A stretch of 64,000 bases of DNA, from the NCBI RefSeq assembly GCF_017991995.1, contig NZ_JAGOPN010000012.1, positions 62,001-126,000 on the forward strand, written 5' to 3'. The stretch comes from Pseudacidovorax sp. Lineage in GTDB: Bacteria; Pseudomonadota; Gammaproteobacteria; Burkholderiales; Burkholderiaceae_C. Below, piece by piece: positions 16,129 through 23,952 of the stretch (the first letter of the stretch is position 1; the number at the start of each line of letters is the position of its first letter). The notes beneath the pieces are model-generated. The model was not told where the DNA came from and did not search any database. It saw nothing but the letters and a program-made list of their open reading frames with translations. The position numbers and the translations under genes are program-made.

Positions 16129-17208
16129 TCAAGGCGTCGTCGGCGGCACGCCGGCGCGCCACTGCGGCCAGTTGGCGACGATGTGGTCCACCACGCGCGA
16201 ACCCACACGCTCGATGTTCAGCACCGTCTCGGCAAAGCCGCCGGCCGTCTCGCCCGGCGCAGGGTCCAGGTGGGCCAGCGTGGTCTCGCGCGGGTTGCCC
16301 TGGTCGAAGTTGACGGCGCCGCGCAGGCTCATCACGCGGCTGGTGCCGTGGGTGCGGTTGATGACCAGCGTGATCGCAGCCGCCTCCATCTCGGTGATGA
16401 CGTAGTCGTCGGCGCCGTAGAGCTTGGCGATGTACTGCGCCTCCTTCGACAGGCCGGGCCCGTGGAAGAAGGTGTCGCCCGTCATGTGCGTGCCGGTGCC
16501 GACGAAAGGCGCCCGACGTGCCGCGGCGTCCGGATAGCGCAGGCGGTAGGCGCGGGCCTTGTCGTCGTCGGCCAGCGGCGTGTCGGCCGACAGCTTCATG
16601 GCCCAGCCCACCAGTGCGGGATTGAGCTGGAAGCGACGGTAGTTCTCATAGCCCTTGCGCGGCATGAAGGTGGGCGCGCCGGCCGTGTTCTCTTCCGGCG
16701 CCCAGCGATGGCCCAGGTCGTAGTCGATGAGCCAGGTGGCCCAGCTCACCATGCCGATGGTGCCGCGCGAGGGCGGCGTGCCGGCCACGCCCGAGAGGAT
16801 GTAATACGACTCGGAAAAATCGAAGCGCGGGTCGAGCAGGACGGCCTGCATCGACGAGGACGAATTGACCTTGCCCATGCCCAGCACCGCGCCGCAGACG
16901 CCATCGGCATTGCAGTACACGGGGCTCAGCGCGCCCTTCACGGCGACGGGCGCGCTGTTGCGCCAGTAGCGCTCGTACCAGTGCTGGAACTCCCCGGCGC
17001 GGTCGCCCGTGTTCTGGCCGATCTCGAACATGGCGGCCACGAAGACCTTGACGCGCACAGGCGCCGCAGCGGTGGGCGCGGGTGCGGCCATGGGCGCCGT
17101 CGACGCCGCCGTCGGTGCGGCCGTCTGGGTGGAGGCGCAGCCCGCGGCCAGCGCGGCCGCCAGGGCCAGGCCGGCCATGCGCAGCCAGGAGAGGGGGGAA
17201 GAGGACAT
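16129..17208 (-). CDS. Purine nucleoside permease (NUP) family lipoprotein
   Basis: A 359-residue protein of the NUP family, named for the fungal nucleoside transporter but related in fold to nucleoside phosphorylases. Visible family features are VKVFVAAMFEIGQNTGD, YILSGVAGTPP, FMPRKGYENYRRFQLNPAL and DDYVITEMEAAA. The N-terminus is a lipoprotein signal with lipobox LAAGC (Cys24), followed by an Ala/Pro/Thr linker, so it is probably tethered to the outer membrane and faces the periplasm. The ATG at 17208 is preferred to a TTG two codons earlier. A periplasmic nucleoside-binding or -cleaving role is likely; true transport is doubtful because no membrane helices are seen. Confidence 0.8.
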   Translation of the reverse strand: MSSSPLSWLRMAGLALAAALAAGCASTQTAAPTAASTAPMAAPAPTAAAPVRVKVFVAAMFEIGQNTGDRAGEFQHWYERYWRNSAPVAVKGALSPVYCNADGVCGAVLGMGKVNSSSSMQAVLLDPRFDFSESYYILSGVAGTPPSRGTIGMVSWATWLIDYDLGHRWAPEENTAGAPTFMPRKGYENYRRFQLNPALVGWAMKLSADTPLADDDKARAYRLRYPDAAARRAPFVGTGTHMTGDTFFHGPGLSKEAQYIAKLYGADDYVITEMEAAAITLVINRTHGTSRVMSLRGAVNFDQGNPRETTLAHLDPAPGETAGGFAETVLNIERVGSRVVDHIVANWPQWRAGVPPTTP

Positions 17209-17380
17209 CGGCAAAGGTCTTTCGAAGGGGTGGTGTGGTCGAGGGCCGGAGGCTGTTCGGCCCAGGCGCCCGCGGGTGCGGATGCTAGGCAGCCTGCCCG
17301 ATGCCGGGAAGCACCGAATTTCGCGCGGGGCGTGCGAAGGCTTCGAACACCTGCAAGACCACCGCGTGCACTGACGGCCG

Positions 17381-18184
17381 TCAGCGCTGGCGCGCCCGTT
17401 CCCGCTCCGCCCATTGCTGCCCGATGCGCCGCGCGTGCCGCTCCATGGCCTGCACCAGCTTCGGCACCCGCTCGTCCGGCAGCCGTTCGCGGATGGCGGT
17501 CACGGCCAGGCCGGCGAGCATCTGGCCGTCCGGATGCCGCACCGGCACGGCCAGCGCGCGCGTGCCCGGCACCACGCCCACGGGCGCATAGGCGTGGCCG
17601 CGGCGCTGCAGTAGCCGCAGGCGCTGCCGCAGTTCCTCAGGCGCGATGCGCAGCGCCCGCAGCCGCCGCAGGTTGCGTTCGATGATGGCGGCCCGCTCAT
17701 CCTCGGGCAGGCCGCCCAGCAGCACCAGCCCGCTCACGCCCACGCCCAGCGGCCGGCGCGCCCCCACCTCGATGGACAGCACCTTGATCACATAGCTGCC
17801 CGGATGCCGCGCCAGGCAGACCGAGTCGTCGCCGTTGCGGATGGTGAGGAAGCAGGTCTCGCCTTCGGCCTCGGCCAGGGCCTGCAGATGCGGCGCGGCC
17901 ACCGCGCGCAAGGGAAAGCCGGCCGAGCGCGCCAGGCCCATCAACGAGACCTCGCCACCGATCAGGTAGCGGCGCGTGGCGGCGTCCTGCTCCACGGCGC
18001 CCTCCTCCACCAGCACCTGCAGCAGCCGGTGCACCGTCGCGCGGTTCAGGCCGGTGGCCTGGGCCACGTCGAGCAGGCGCACGCCATGCTCCTGCCCGGC
18101 CGCCACGATGCGCAGCACGGCCAGGGCGCGGCGCACGGACTGTGCGCCGGTGGTCGGTGCGGTGGCGGCTTCGCTGCCGGTCAT
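17381..18184 (-). CDS. IclR-family transcriptional regulator
   Basis: A 267-residue regulator with an N-terminal winged helix (about 15-75, LLDVAQATGLNRATVHRLLQVLVEEGAV) and a C-terminal IclR effector domain (ETCFLTIRNGDDSVCLARHPGSYVIKVLSIEVGARRPLG and later). It begins 16 bases after the flavin-reductase-like gene on the same strand and probably shares its transcript. It most likely controls the divergent Bug-RidA-amidohydrolase-FAH-hydratase-aldolase operon through the dyads at 18862-18896. Confidence 0.9.
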   Translation of the reverse strand: MTGSEAATAPTTGAQSVRRALAVLRIVAAGQEHGVRLLDVAQATGLNRATVHRLLQVLVEEGAVEQDAATRRYLIGGEVSLMGLARSAGFPLRAVAAPHLQALAEAEGETCFLTIRNGDDSVCLARHPGSYVIKVLSIEVGARRPLGVGVSGLVLLGGLPEDERAAIIERNLRRLRALRIAPEELRQRLRLLQRRGHAYAPVGVVPGTRALAVPVRHPDGQMLAGLAVTAIRERLPDERVPKLVQAMERHARRIGQQWAERERARQR

Positions 18185-18200
18185 GCGCGACGCGCGGGAA

Positions 18201-18818
18201 TCAGAGGACCGACTTCTCGGTCTGCTGCATGCGCCGCAGCGTGACGATGCGGCCCAGCGTGGCGTAGTTGGGCCCGCCGATGCGGCAGACGGGATCGAGG
18301 GCCATCGTCTCGACCTTGCCGTCGTTCATCAGGCCGTCGCGCAGGTGGAAGCGCGTGACCTCTCCGACGATGAACTCCGCGCCCGTCTCGCCGAAGGGAA
18401 TGACCTGCGACAGCCGGCATTCCATGGCCACCGGGGCGTCGCGCAGGCGCGGCACGGCCACCGTCTCGCCGGGCAGCGTGGCCAGGCCCAGCAACTCAGC
18501 CTCGCTCACGTCCTCGGGGTGCTCCTCGCTGCTCTCGTGGATGGCGTTGAGCTGCGAGGCATCGCCGATGTGCACCACGTATTCGCCGCGGCTGTGGATG
18601 TGGGCTGCCGTGTCCTTGCGCCGGCCGGCCTTGCGTCCGACGTTCACGCCCAGTAGCGGCGGCTTGTTCGACACGAAGGTGAAGCAGGAGAAGGGCGCGA
18701 GGTTGACCACGCCGGTGGGCGAGAGCGTGCTGATCCACGCGATGGGCCGCGGCACCACCAGGCCGCTGAGCAGGCGGTAGGTGGCTTCGGGCGTGAGGGT
18801 ATGGGGATCGATCTGCAT
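18201..18818 (-). CDS. Flavin reductase-like, FMN-binding split-barrel protein
   Basis: A 205-residue cytoplasmic protein of the flavin reductase-like (DIM6/NTAB) split-barrel family. Seen are YRLLSGLVVPRPIAWISTLSP, NLAPFSCFTFVSNKPP and the FMN-contacting GRKAGRRKDTAAHIHSRGEYVVHI. Such proteins reduce flavin with NAD(P)H for a partner monooxygenase or act as FMN-dependent redox proteins. I chose ATG 18818 (MQIDPHTL), with an alternative three codons earlier. It lies in an operon with IclR and is divergent from the lower-pathway genes. A partner oxygenase is not in the window. Confidence 0.85.
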   Translation of the reverse strand: MQIDPHTLTPEATYRLLSGLVVPRPIAWISTLSPTGVVNLAPFSCFTFVSNKPPLLGVNVGRKAGRRKDTAAHIHSRGEYVVHIGDASQLNAIHESSEEHPEDVSEAELLGLATLPGETVAVPRLRDAPVAMECRLSQVIPFGETGAEFIVGEVTRFHLRDGLMNDGKVETMALDPVCRIGGPNYATLGRIVTLRRMQQTEKSVL

Positions 18819-18861
18819 GGTCCGCATTGTGGACGCGGCCTTCGAAGTCCGCGAAGCCGGA

Positions 18862-18896
18862 AAGTCCACATCATGGACTTATCTGCGATGTTCGCA
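18862..18896. promoter_or_regulatory. Two dyads in the divergent promoter region, likely IclR operators
   Basis: AAGTCCA (18862-18868) and TGGACTT (18874-18880) form a 7-bp inverted repeat with five bases between. TGCGA (18884-18888) and TCGCA (18892-18896) form a second. Both lie just upstream of a candidate promoter for the Bug-protein operon and upstream of the flavin reductase gene on the other strand. Confidence 0.55.
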
Positions 18897-18926
18897 TTGC
18901 AGGTTCGTGCCATCGCTTCCTACAGT
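18897..18926 (+). promoter_or_regulatory. Candidate promoter of the Bug-RidA-aldolase operon
   Basis: TTGCAG (18897-18902) and TACAGT (18921-18926) are 18 bases apart, each four of six to consensus. They lie about 45 bases before the first start codon and directly after the two dyads. The match is modest. Confidence 0.35.
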
Positions 18927-18972
18927 GGAGCCATTGCGAACGCTGCCCGAGCAGCCCAACGGAGACAAGACC

Positions 18973-19968
18973 ATGCATCGATACAAGGCCCTGTGCCTGG
19001 CCGCGGCCACTGCCGCCGGCGCCGTCCTTTCCCTCTCACCCATCGCAGCCCAGGCCCAAGCCGCGGGCAACTGGCCCGACAAGCCGGTGCGCCTGGTGCT
19101 GCCCTATCCGCCGGGCGGCAATGTGGACGGGGCCGCGCGCATCATCAGCGACCAGCTGCAGGCCCAGTTCAAGCAACCCTTCCTGGTGGACAACAAGCCC
19201 GGCGCGGGCGGGCTGATCGCCGGGGAGTTCGTCGCCAAGGCCGCGCCCGACGGCTACACCTTCTTCATGACGGCCAACGGGCCGCTGCTGTTCTCGCCCA
19301 CCATCTTCAAGCGCGATGCCTACGACTGGCGGCGCGACTTCGTGCCGGTGAGTTCGGTCTCGTTCACGCCGCTGGTGCTGCAGGTGAATCCGTCGACGCC
19401 CTACAAGACCATCGGCGAGCTGATCGAGGCCGGCAAGAAGTCCGGCAACAAGCTCACCATGGCCTCGCCCGGCGCCGGCACGCAGAACCACCTGGTGAGC
19501 GAATACCTGCAGCGCGACAGCGGCGCCCACTGGGGCACCGTGCACTACAAGGGCAATGCGCCCGCCACCACCGACCTGCTGGGCGGGCAAGTGGACTTCA
19601 ACTTCGACCAGATCTCCGTGGCCCAGCCCTTCATCCAGCAGGGCCGCACGCGGCCGCTGGCCGTGACCTCGCCGCAGCGCCTGCCGCAGCTGCCCGATGT
19701 GCCCACGCTGCAGGAGTCCGGCTTCAAGGACTTCAGCACCGAGACCTTCACCGGCCTGATGGCGCCCAAGGGCACGCCCGAGGCCATCGTGCAGAGGCTG
19801 TCGCAGGCGCTGCAGAAGATTCTGGCCGACAAGGCCGTGCAGGAGCGCTTCAACGTGCTGGGCTCGCAGGCCCGCGCCATGACGCCCGCCGAATTCACCC
19901 AGTTCCTCGACAAGGAAGACAAGCGATGGATCCCCATCATCAAGCAGGCCAACATCACGGCGCAATGA
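18973..19968 (+). CDS. TctC/Bug-family periplasmic substrate-binding protein
   Basis: A 331-residue periplasmic binding protein of the tripartite tricarboxylate transporter (Bug) family. The signal peptide ends near residue 30 (SPIAAQAQAAG). Hallmarks are WPDKPVRLVLPYPPGGNVDGAARI, VDNKPGAGGLIAGEFVAKAAPDGYT and VHYKGNAPATTDLLGGQVDFNFDQ. GGAGAC precedes the ATG at 18973. No tctA or tctB membrane genes lie nearby, as is usual for the hundreds of orphan Bug proteins in Burkholderiales. It probably senses or captures the carboxylate substrate of the downstream enzymes. Its stop overlaps the RidA start. Confidence 0.92.
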   Translation: MHRYKALCLAAATAAGAVLSLSPIAAQAQAAGNWPDKPVRLVLPYPPGGNVDGAARIISDQLQAQFKQPFLVDNKPGAGGLIAGEFVAKAAPDGYTFFMTANGPLLFSPTIFKRDAYDWRRDFVPVSSVSFTPLVLQVNPSTPYKTIGELIEAGKKSGNKLTMASPGAGTQNHLVSEYLQRDSGAHWGTVHYKGNAPATTDLLGGQVDFNFDQISVAQPFIQQGRTRPLAVTSPQRLPQLPDVPTLQESGFKDFSTETFTGLMAPKGTPEAIVQRLSQALQKILADKAVQERFNVLGSQARAMTPAEFTQFLDKEDKRWIPIIKQANITAQ

Positions 19969-20372
19969 CGCTCACGCGCGCCGCACCCGCCGGCCGCACC
20001 GCCGTCTACGTGGGCGGCTTCGGCCACAAGAACCCGATTCCCGCCGCCTGCCGCGTCGGCCCGCTGGTCGAAAGCGGCAGCGTGCTGGGCACCGACCCGG
20101 CCACCGGCCAGATCGCCGAGGGCATCGAGGCCCAGTGCCGGCACATGCTGGACAACCTGCGCCGCATCGTCGAGGCCGCCGGCGGCAGCACCGCCGACGT
20201 GGTCAAGGTCACCGTCTGGATGAAGGACCGCAGCCAGCGCCCGGCCCTGAACGTGCCCTGGCTGGAGATGTTCCCCGACGCCGCCACGCGCCCGGCGCGC
20301 CATGCCATCCACGCACCCGAGCTCGACATGGGCAAGCTCATCGAGTGCGTGTTCACCGCCTATATCGCCTGA
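19965..20372 (+). CDS. RidA/YjgF/YER057c family protein, possible enamine deaminase
   Basis: A 135-residue RidA-fold protein. The family Arg is in ATRPARHAIHA and the C-terminal Glu in IECVFTAYIA, both used by imine/enamine deaminases. The N-terminal part (VYVGGFGHKNPIPAACRVGP) differs from classic RidA. Its ATG overlaps the Bug-protein TGA by four bases. Some members, such as 2-aminomuconate deaminase, act inside amino-aromatic degradation pathways. The following hydratase and aldolase genes make a similar role possible here, which is inference. Confidence 0.82.
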   Translation: MTLTRAAPAGRTAVYVGGFGHKNPIPAACRVGPLVESGSVLGTDPATGQIAEGIEAQCRHMLDNLRRIVEAAGGSTADVVKVTVWMKDRSQRPALNVPWLEMFPDAATRPARHAIHAPELDMGKLIECVFTAYIA

Positions 20373-20389
20373 TTCGCCTGACCGCTGCC

Positions 20390-21292
20390 ATGCCCGACTA
20401 CCTGCCCTTCGACCCCCATCCGCGCGCACCGGCCCGGCCGCTGCCTCCGCTGGCCTGCGACAGCCAGTTCCATGTCTTCGGCCCGCCCGAGCGCTACCCC
20501 GTGCGCCCCGGCGCCGCCTACGAGATGCCCACCGCCACCTGGCAGGTGGCGCAGCGCCTGCATGCCACGCTGGGCATCCAGCGCGGCGTCATCGTGCAGG
20601 CCACCACCTATGGCGCCGACCACCAGGTGGTGCTCGATGCGCTGGCCGGCCTCAACGGTGACGGCCCGCGACGCTACATGGGCTGCGCCAACGCGGCGGT
20701 GCTGATCGAGCGCGACGACGCCTACCTGCAGCAGTTGCATGCCGCCGGTGTGCGCGGCGCCCGCTTCACCCGCGGAGGCCTGGGCATCAGCTTCGGTCCC
20801 GCCGAAATGGACCGCGCCCTCGCCCGCGTGCGCGAGCTGGGCTGGTACGTGAAGGTGCAGCCCGAGCCCAAGGGCGTGGCGGAGCAGATGAAGGCCTTCG
20901 CCCACCTGGAGGTGCCAGTGCTGGTGGACCACATGGGCCGCGCCGACCCCACCGCCGGCGAGGCCGATGCCAGCCTGCGCTGCCTGCTGGAGCTGTTCCA
21001 GCGCGGCAACTTCTGGGTGATGCTGTCCCTGTCCGAAAAGCTGTCGCACACCGGCGAGCCGTGGGACGACGTGGTGCCGCTGGCCCGCCGGCTGATCGAC
21101 GCCGCGCCGGACCGCTGCGTGTGGGGCAGCGACTGGCCGCATCCCATCTCGCTCAAGCAGCCACCCAACGAGGGTGCGCTGCTCGACCTGCTGACGCGCT
21201 TCGCGCCCGACGAGGCAACGCTGCGCCGCATCCTGGTGGACAACCCCGCCGCCTTCTTCGGCTTCGACGCCGAGGTGGAGGTGGCCGCATGA
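20390..21292 (+). CDS. Amidohydrolase-family TIM-barrel metal hydrolase (PDC hydrolase-like)
   Basis: A 300-residue amidohydrolase_2 protein related to 2-pyrone-4,6-dicarboxylate lactonase and 4-sulfomuconolactonase. It has the N-terminal metal motif as CDSQFHVFG (an HxH variant with Gln) and later VPVLVDHMGR and VWGSDWPHP with the catalytic Asp. Such enzymes open lactones or decarboxylate aromatic or dienoic acids. It starts 17 bases after the RidA gene and its stop overlaps the FAH start (ATGA). The substrate is unknown. Confidence 0.85.
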   Translation: MPDYLPFDPHPRAPARPLPPLACDSQFHVFGPPERYPVRPGAAYEMPTATWQVAQRLHATLGIQRGVIVQATTYGADHQVVLDALAGLNGDGPRRYMGCANAAVLIERDDAYLQQLHAAGVRGARFTRGGLGISFGPAEMDRALARVRELGWYVKVQPEPKGVAEQMKAFAHLEVPVLVDHMGRADPTAGEADASLRCLLELFQRGNFWVMLSLSEKLSHTGEPWDDVVPLARRLIDAAPDRCVWGSDWPHPISLKQPPNEGALLDLLTRFAPDEATLRRILVDNPAAFFGFDAEVEVAA

Positions 21293-22164
21293 AGCTGCTG
21301 AGCTATACCCACCAGGGCCGCGACGGCTGGGGCGCGCTCGATGCGTCCGGCCAGGGCGTGATCGACCTGGGCCGCCGCCTGCCCGCCATCGCCGGCGTGC
21401 GCGAACTGCTGGCAGGCGGCGCGCCCGCCATGGCGCAGGCGCGCGAGGCCTGGACCGGCGCCAGCGCCGACCAGGCGCTGGCCGACGTGCAGCTCGACCT
21501 GCCCGTGCGCGAGCCGCGCCGCGTCTTCTGCATCGGCGTCAACTATGCGCACCGCAACGCCGAGTACAAGGATGGCAGCGACCTGCCCCGCTACCCGAGC
21601 ATCTTCATGCGCGTGCCCGACTCCTTCAGCGCCCACGGCGCGCCGTTGCTGCAGCCGCCTGAGTCGCAGCAGCTGGACTACGAAGGCGAGATCGGCATCG
21701 TCATCGGCCAGGGCGGACGGCGCATCCCGCGCGAGTCGGCGCTGGACCACATCGGCGGCCTCACCTGCATCAACGAAGGCACCATCCGCGACTGGGTGCA
21801 CCATGCCAAGTTCAATGTCACGCAGGGCAAGAACTGGTTCCGCTCCGGCGCCATCGGCCCCTGGCTGGTCACGGCCGACGAATACCCCGACGGCTTCGGC
21901 AAGCTCCGGGTACAGACCCGCGTGAACGGAGAGACGCGGCAGGACGACACGACGGAGCACCTGATGTTCGACTTCGCCTACCTGGTGCATTACCTGTCGA
22001 CCTTCACGCCGCTGCTGCCCGGCGACGTGATCGCCACCGGCACGCCCATCGGCGCCGGCATCCGCTTCGACCCGCCGCGCTTCCTGCAGCCGGGCGACGT
22101 GGTGGAGGTCGAAGTCACCGGCGTGGGCGTGCTGCGCAACACGGTGGAGGCCGAACCGCGATGA
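21289..22164 (+). CDS. Fumarylacetoacetate hydrolase (FAH) family protein
   Basis: A 291-residue FAH-family enzyme that cleaves or decarboxylates a beta-diketo or oxo-dienoic acid with a divalent metal. The domain begins near residue 75 (RVFCIGVNYAHRNAEY). It carries the acidic metal ligands in LDYEGEIGIVIG and the binding loop TGTPIGAGIRF. The N-terminal 70 residues are the usual FAH_N-like cap. Both ends overlap neighbours by four bases, so it is translationally coupled to the amidohydrolase and hydratase. HpaG-type isomerase/decarboxylase or fumarylpyruvate hydrolase activity are the candidates. Confidence 0.86.
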   Translation: MKLLSYTHQGRDGWGALDASGQGVIDLGRRLPAIAGVRELLAGGAPAMAQAREAWTGASADQALADVQLDLPVREPRRVFCIGVNYAHRNAEYKDGSDLPRYPSIFMRVPDSFSAHGAPLLQPPESQQLDYEGEIGIVIGQGGRRIPRESALDHIGGLTCINEGTIRDWVHHAKFNVTQGKNWFRSGAIGPWLVTADEYPDGFGKLRVQTRVNGETRQDDTTEHLMFDFAYLVHYLSTFTPLLPGDVIATGTPIGAGIRFDPPRFLQPGDVVEVEVTGVGVLRNTVEAEPR

Positions 22165-22979
22165 GCACCACCCTCAGCCCCGAAGCCTGCCGCGAGGCCG
22201 CCGCCCGGCTCGACGAGGCCGAGCGCAGCCGCGTGCCCTGCGGCCAGCTGTCGCTGGCCCATCCGGGCATGACCACGGACGATGCCTATGCCATCCAGGC
22301 CGCCTGGATGACGCTCAAGCAGCAGGCCGGTCGCACCATCAAGGGCCACAAGATCGGCCTGACCTCCAAGGCCATGCAGCGCGCCGTGCGCATCGACGAG
22401 CCCGACTTCGGCGTGCTGCTGGACGACATGTTCTACCGCGACGGCGCCACCATTCCCGTCGGGCGGTTTCTGCAGCTCAAGGTCGAGGCGGAGCTGGCCT
22501 TCGTGCTGGCCAAGCCGCTGGCCGGCCCCGACTGCACGCTCTTCGACGTGCTCGATGCCACCGCCTACGTGGTGCCGGCACTGGAGATCCTGGACGCGCG
22601 CATCCAGCGCGTTGACCCGGCCACCGGCCGCACCCGCACCGTGCTGGACACCATCGCCGACAACGCGGCCAATGCCGCCATCGTGCTGGGCGGGCGGCCC
22701 TTCAAGCCCGATCAGCTCAACGTGGACATGCGCCGCATCGGCGCCATCGTCAGCCGCAACGGCGAGGTGGAAGAAACCGGCCTGGCCGCTGGCGTGCTCA
22801 ACCATCCGGGCCACGGCATCGCCTGGCTGGCCAACCGCCTGCATCGCCACGGCGTGACGCTGGCCGCGGGCGAGGTGGTGCTGGCTGGCTCCTTCATCCG
22901 GCCCATCGATGTGGCGCAGGGCGACACCATCGTGGCCGACTACGGCGACTTCGGCAGCGTGGCCTGCCACTTCAGCTGA
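22161..22979 (+). CDS. hpaH: 2-oxo-hepta-4-ene-1,7-dioate hydratase-like enzyme
   Basis: A 272-residue hydratase/decarboxylase-family protein that adds water to a 2-oxo-4-enoic acid. Seen are [32 protein letters not shown], the metal-ligand stretch [15 protein letters not shown] and [12 protein letters not shown]. Length and motifs match HpaH/HpcG of the homoprotocatechuate pathway better than DmpE/MhpD, yet no hpaD, hpaE or hpaF is nearby. The ATG overlaps the FAH stop by four bases, and the aldolase follows at nine bases, matching the biochemical order hydratase then aldolase. Confidence 0.85.
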   Translation: MSTTLSPEACREAAARLDEAERSRVPCGQLSLAHPGMTTDDAYAIQAAWMTLKQQAGRTIKGHKIGLTSKAMQRAVRIDEPDFGVLLDDMFYRDGATIPVGRFLQLKVEAELAFVLAKPLAGPDCTLFDVLDATAYVVPALEILDARIQRVDPATGRTRTVLDTIADNAANAAIVLGGRPFKPDQLNVDMRRIGAIVSRNGEVEETGLAAGVLNHPGHGIAWLANRLHRHGVTLAAGEVVLAGSFIRPIDVAQGDTIVADYGDFGSVACHFS

Positions 22980-22987
22980 GGACGGCC

Positions 22988-23803
22988 ATGGCCTTGCTCC
23001 CGAACCCTTTCAAGAAGGCCCTGGCCGAAGGCCGGCCGCAGATCGGCGTCTGGTCCACCCTGCCCTCGCCCTACGTGAGCGAACTGGTGGCCGGCGCCGG
23101 CTTCGACTGGATGCTGCTGGACACCGAGCACACGCCCAGCGACGTGCCGCTGATGCTGCAGCAGTTGCAGGCGGTGGCCGCCGCCCAGCCTGCCGCCGGC
23201 TGCATGCCCTGCGCCCCGGTGGTGCGCCCCGCGTGGAACGACCCCGTGCTCATCAAGCGCTACCTGGACGTGGGCGCGCAGAGCCTGCTGCTGCCCTTCG
23301 TGCAGAACGCCGACGAGGCCCGCGCCGCCGTGGCCGCCACCCGCTATGCGCCTGCCGGCCTGCGCGGCATGGGCGGCTCCATGCGCGCGAGCAACTTCGG
23401 CCGCACCGCGGACTACGTGGCCCGCGCGCATGAGGAGCTGTGCGTGCTGGTACAGGTGGAGACGCGCGAGGCGCTGGACCAGATCGAGGCCATCGCCGCG
23501 GTCGAGGGCGTGGACGGCGTCTTCATCGGCCCGGCCGACCTGTCGGCCAGCATGGGTCACGCCGGCAACCCGCGCCACCCCGAGGTGGATGCCGCAATCG
23601 ACGACGCCATCCGCCGCATCCGTGCGGCCGGCAAGGCGCCCGGCATCCTGATGGTGGACGAGGCCCGGGCGCGGCAGTGCCTGGCGCTGGGCGCGCTCTT
23701 CGTCGCCACGGCGCTGGACCTGGTGGCGCTGCGCAGCACGCTGGATGCGAGCGCCGCGCGCTGGCGACAGGCTGGCGCGAGCCCTGCTCGCAGCGCTTAC
23801 TGA
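22988..23803 (+). CDS. hpaI: HpcH/HpaI-type class II 2-oxo acid aldolase
   Basis: A 271-residue metal-dependent pyruvate aldolase that splits 4-hydroxy-2-oxoheptanedioate or a similar 4-hydroxy-2-oxo acid into pyruvate and an aldehyde. Conserved residues are in [14 protein letters not shown] (catalytic His), VVRPAWND (Arg), [10 protein letters not shown] (metal Glu) and [12 protein letters not shown] (metal Asp). GAGGA precedes the ATG at 22988. It is the last gene of the operon; a 149-base gap follows, in which I see no further gene. Confidence 0.9.
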   Translation: MALLPNPFKKALAEGRPQIGVWSTLPSPYVSELVAGAGFDWMLLDTEHTPSDVPLMLQQLQAVAAAQPAAGCMPCAPVVRPAWNDPVLIKRYLDVGAQSLLLPFVQNADEARAAVAATRYAPAGLRGMGGSMRASNFGRTADYVARAHEELCVLVQVETREALDQIEAIAAVEGVDGVFIGPADLSASMGHAGNPRHPEVDAAIDDAIRRIRAAGKAPGILMVDEARARQCLALGALFVATALDLVALRSTLDASAARWRQAGASPARSAY

Positions 23804-23952
23804 ACTCGACCACCCCGGCTCCCGCGTCCGCCCGCGCCGCTCTCCCGGCCGGATGGGGTACGGCCCGGCCCGCGGGCAAGACGGCGCCAGCCGACGCGCG
23901 GGCGGCCGGCGTGTCCCAGCCGCCCGGCACGCAGCCCGGCCATACTGGCCGG

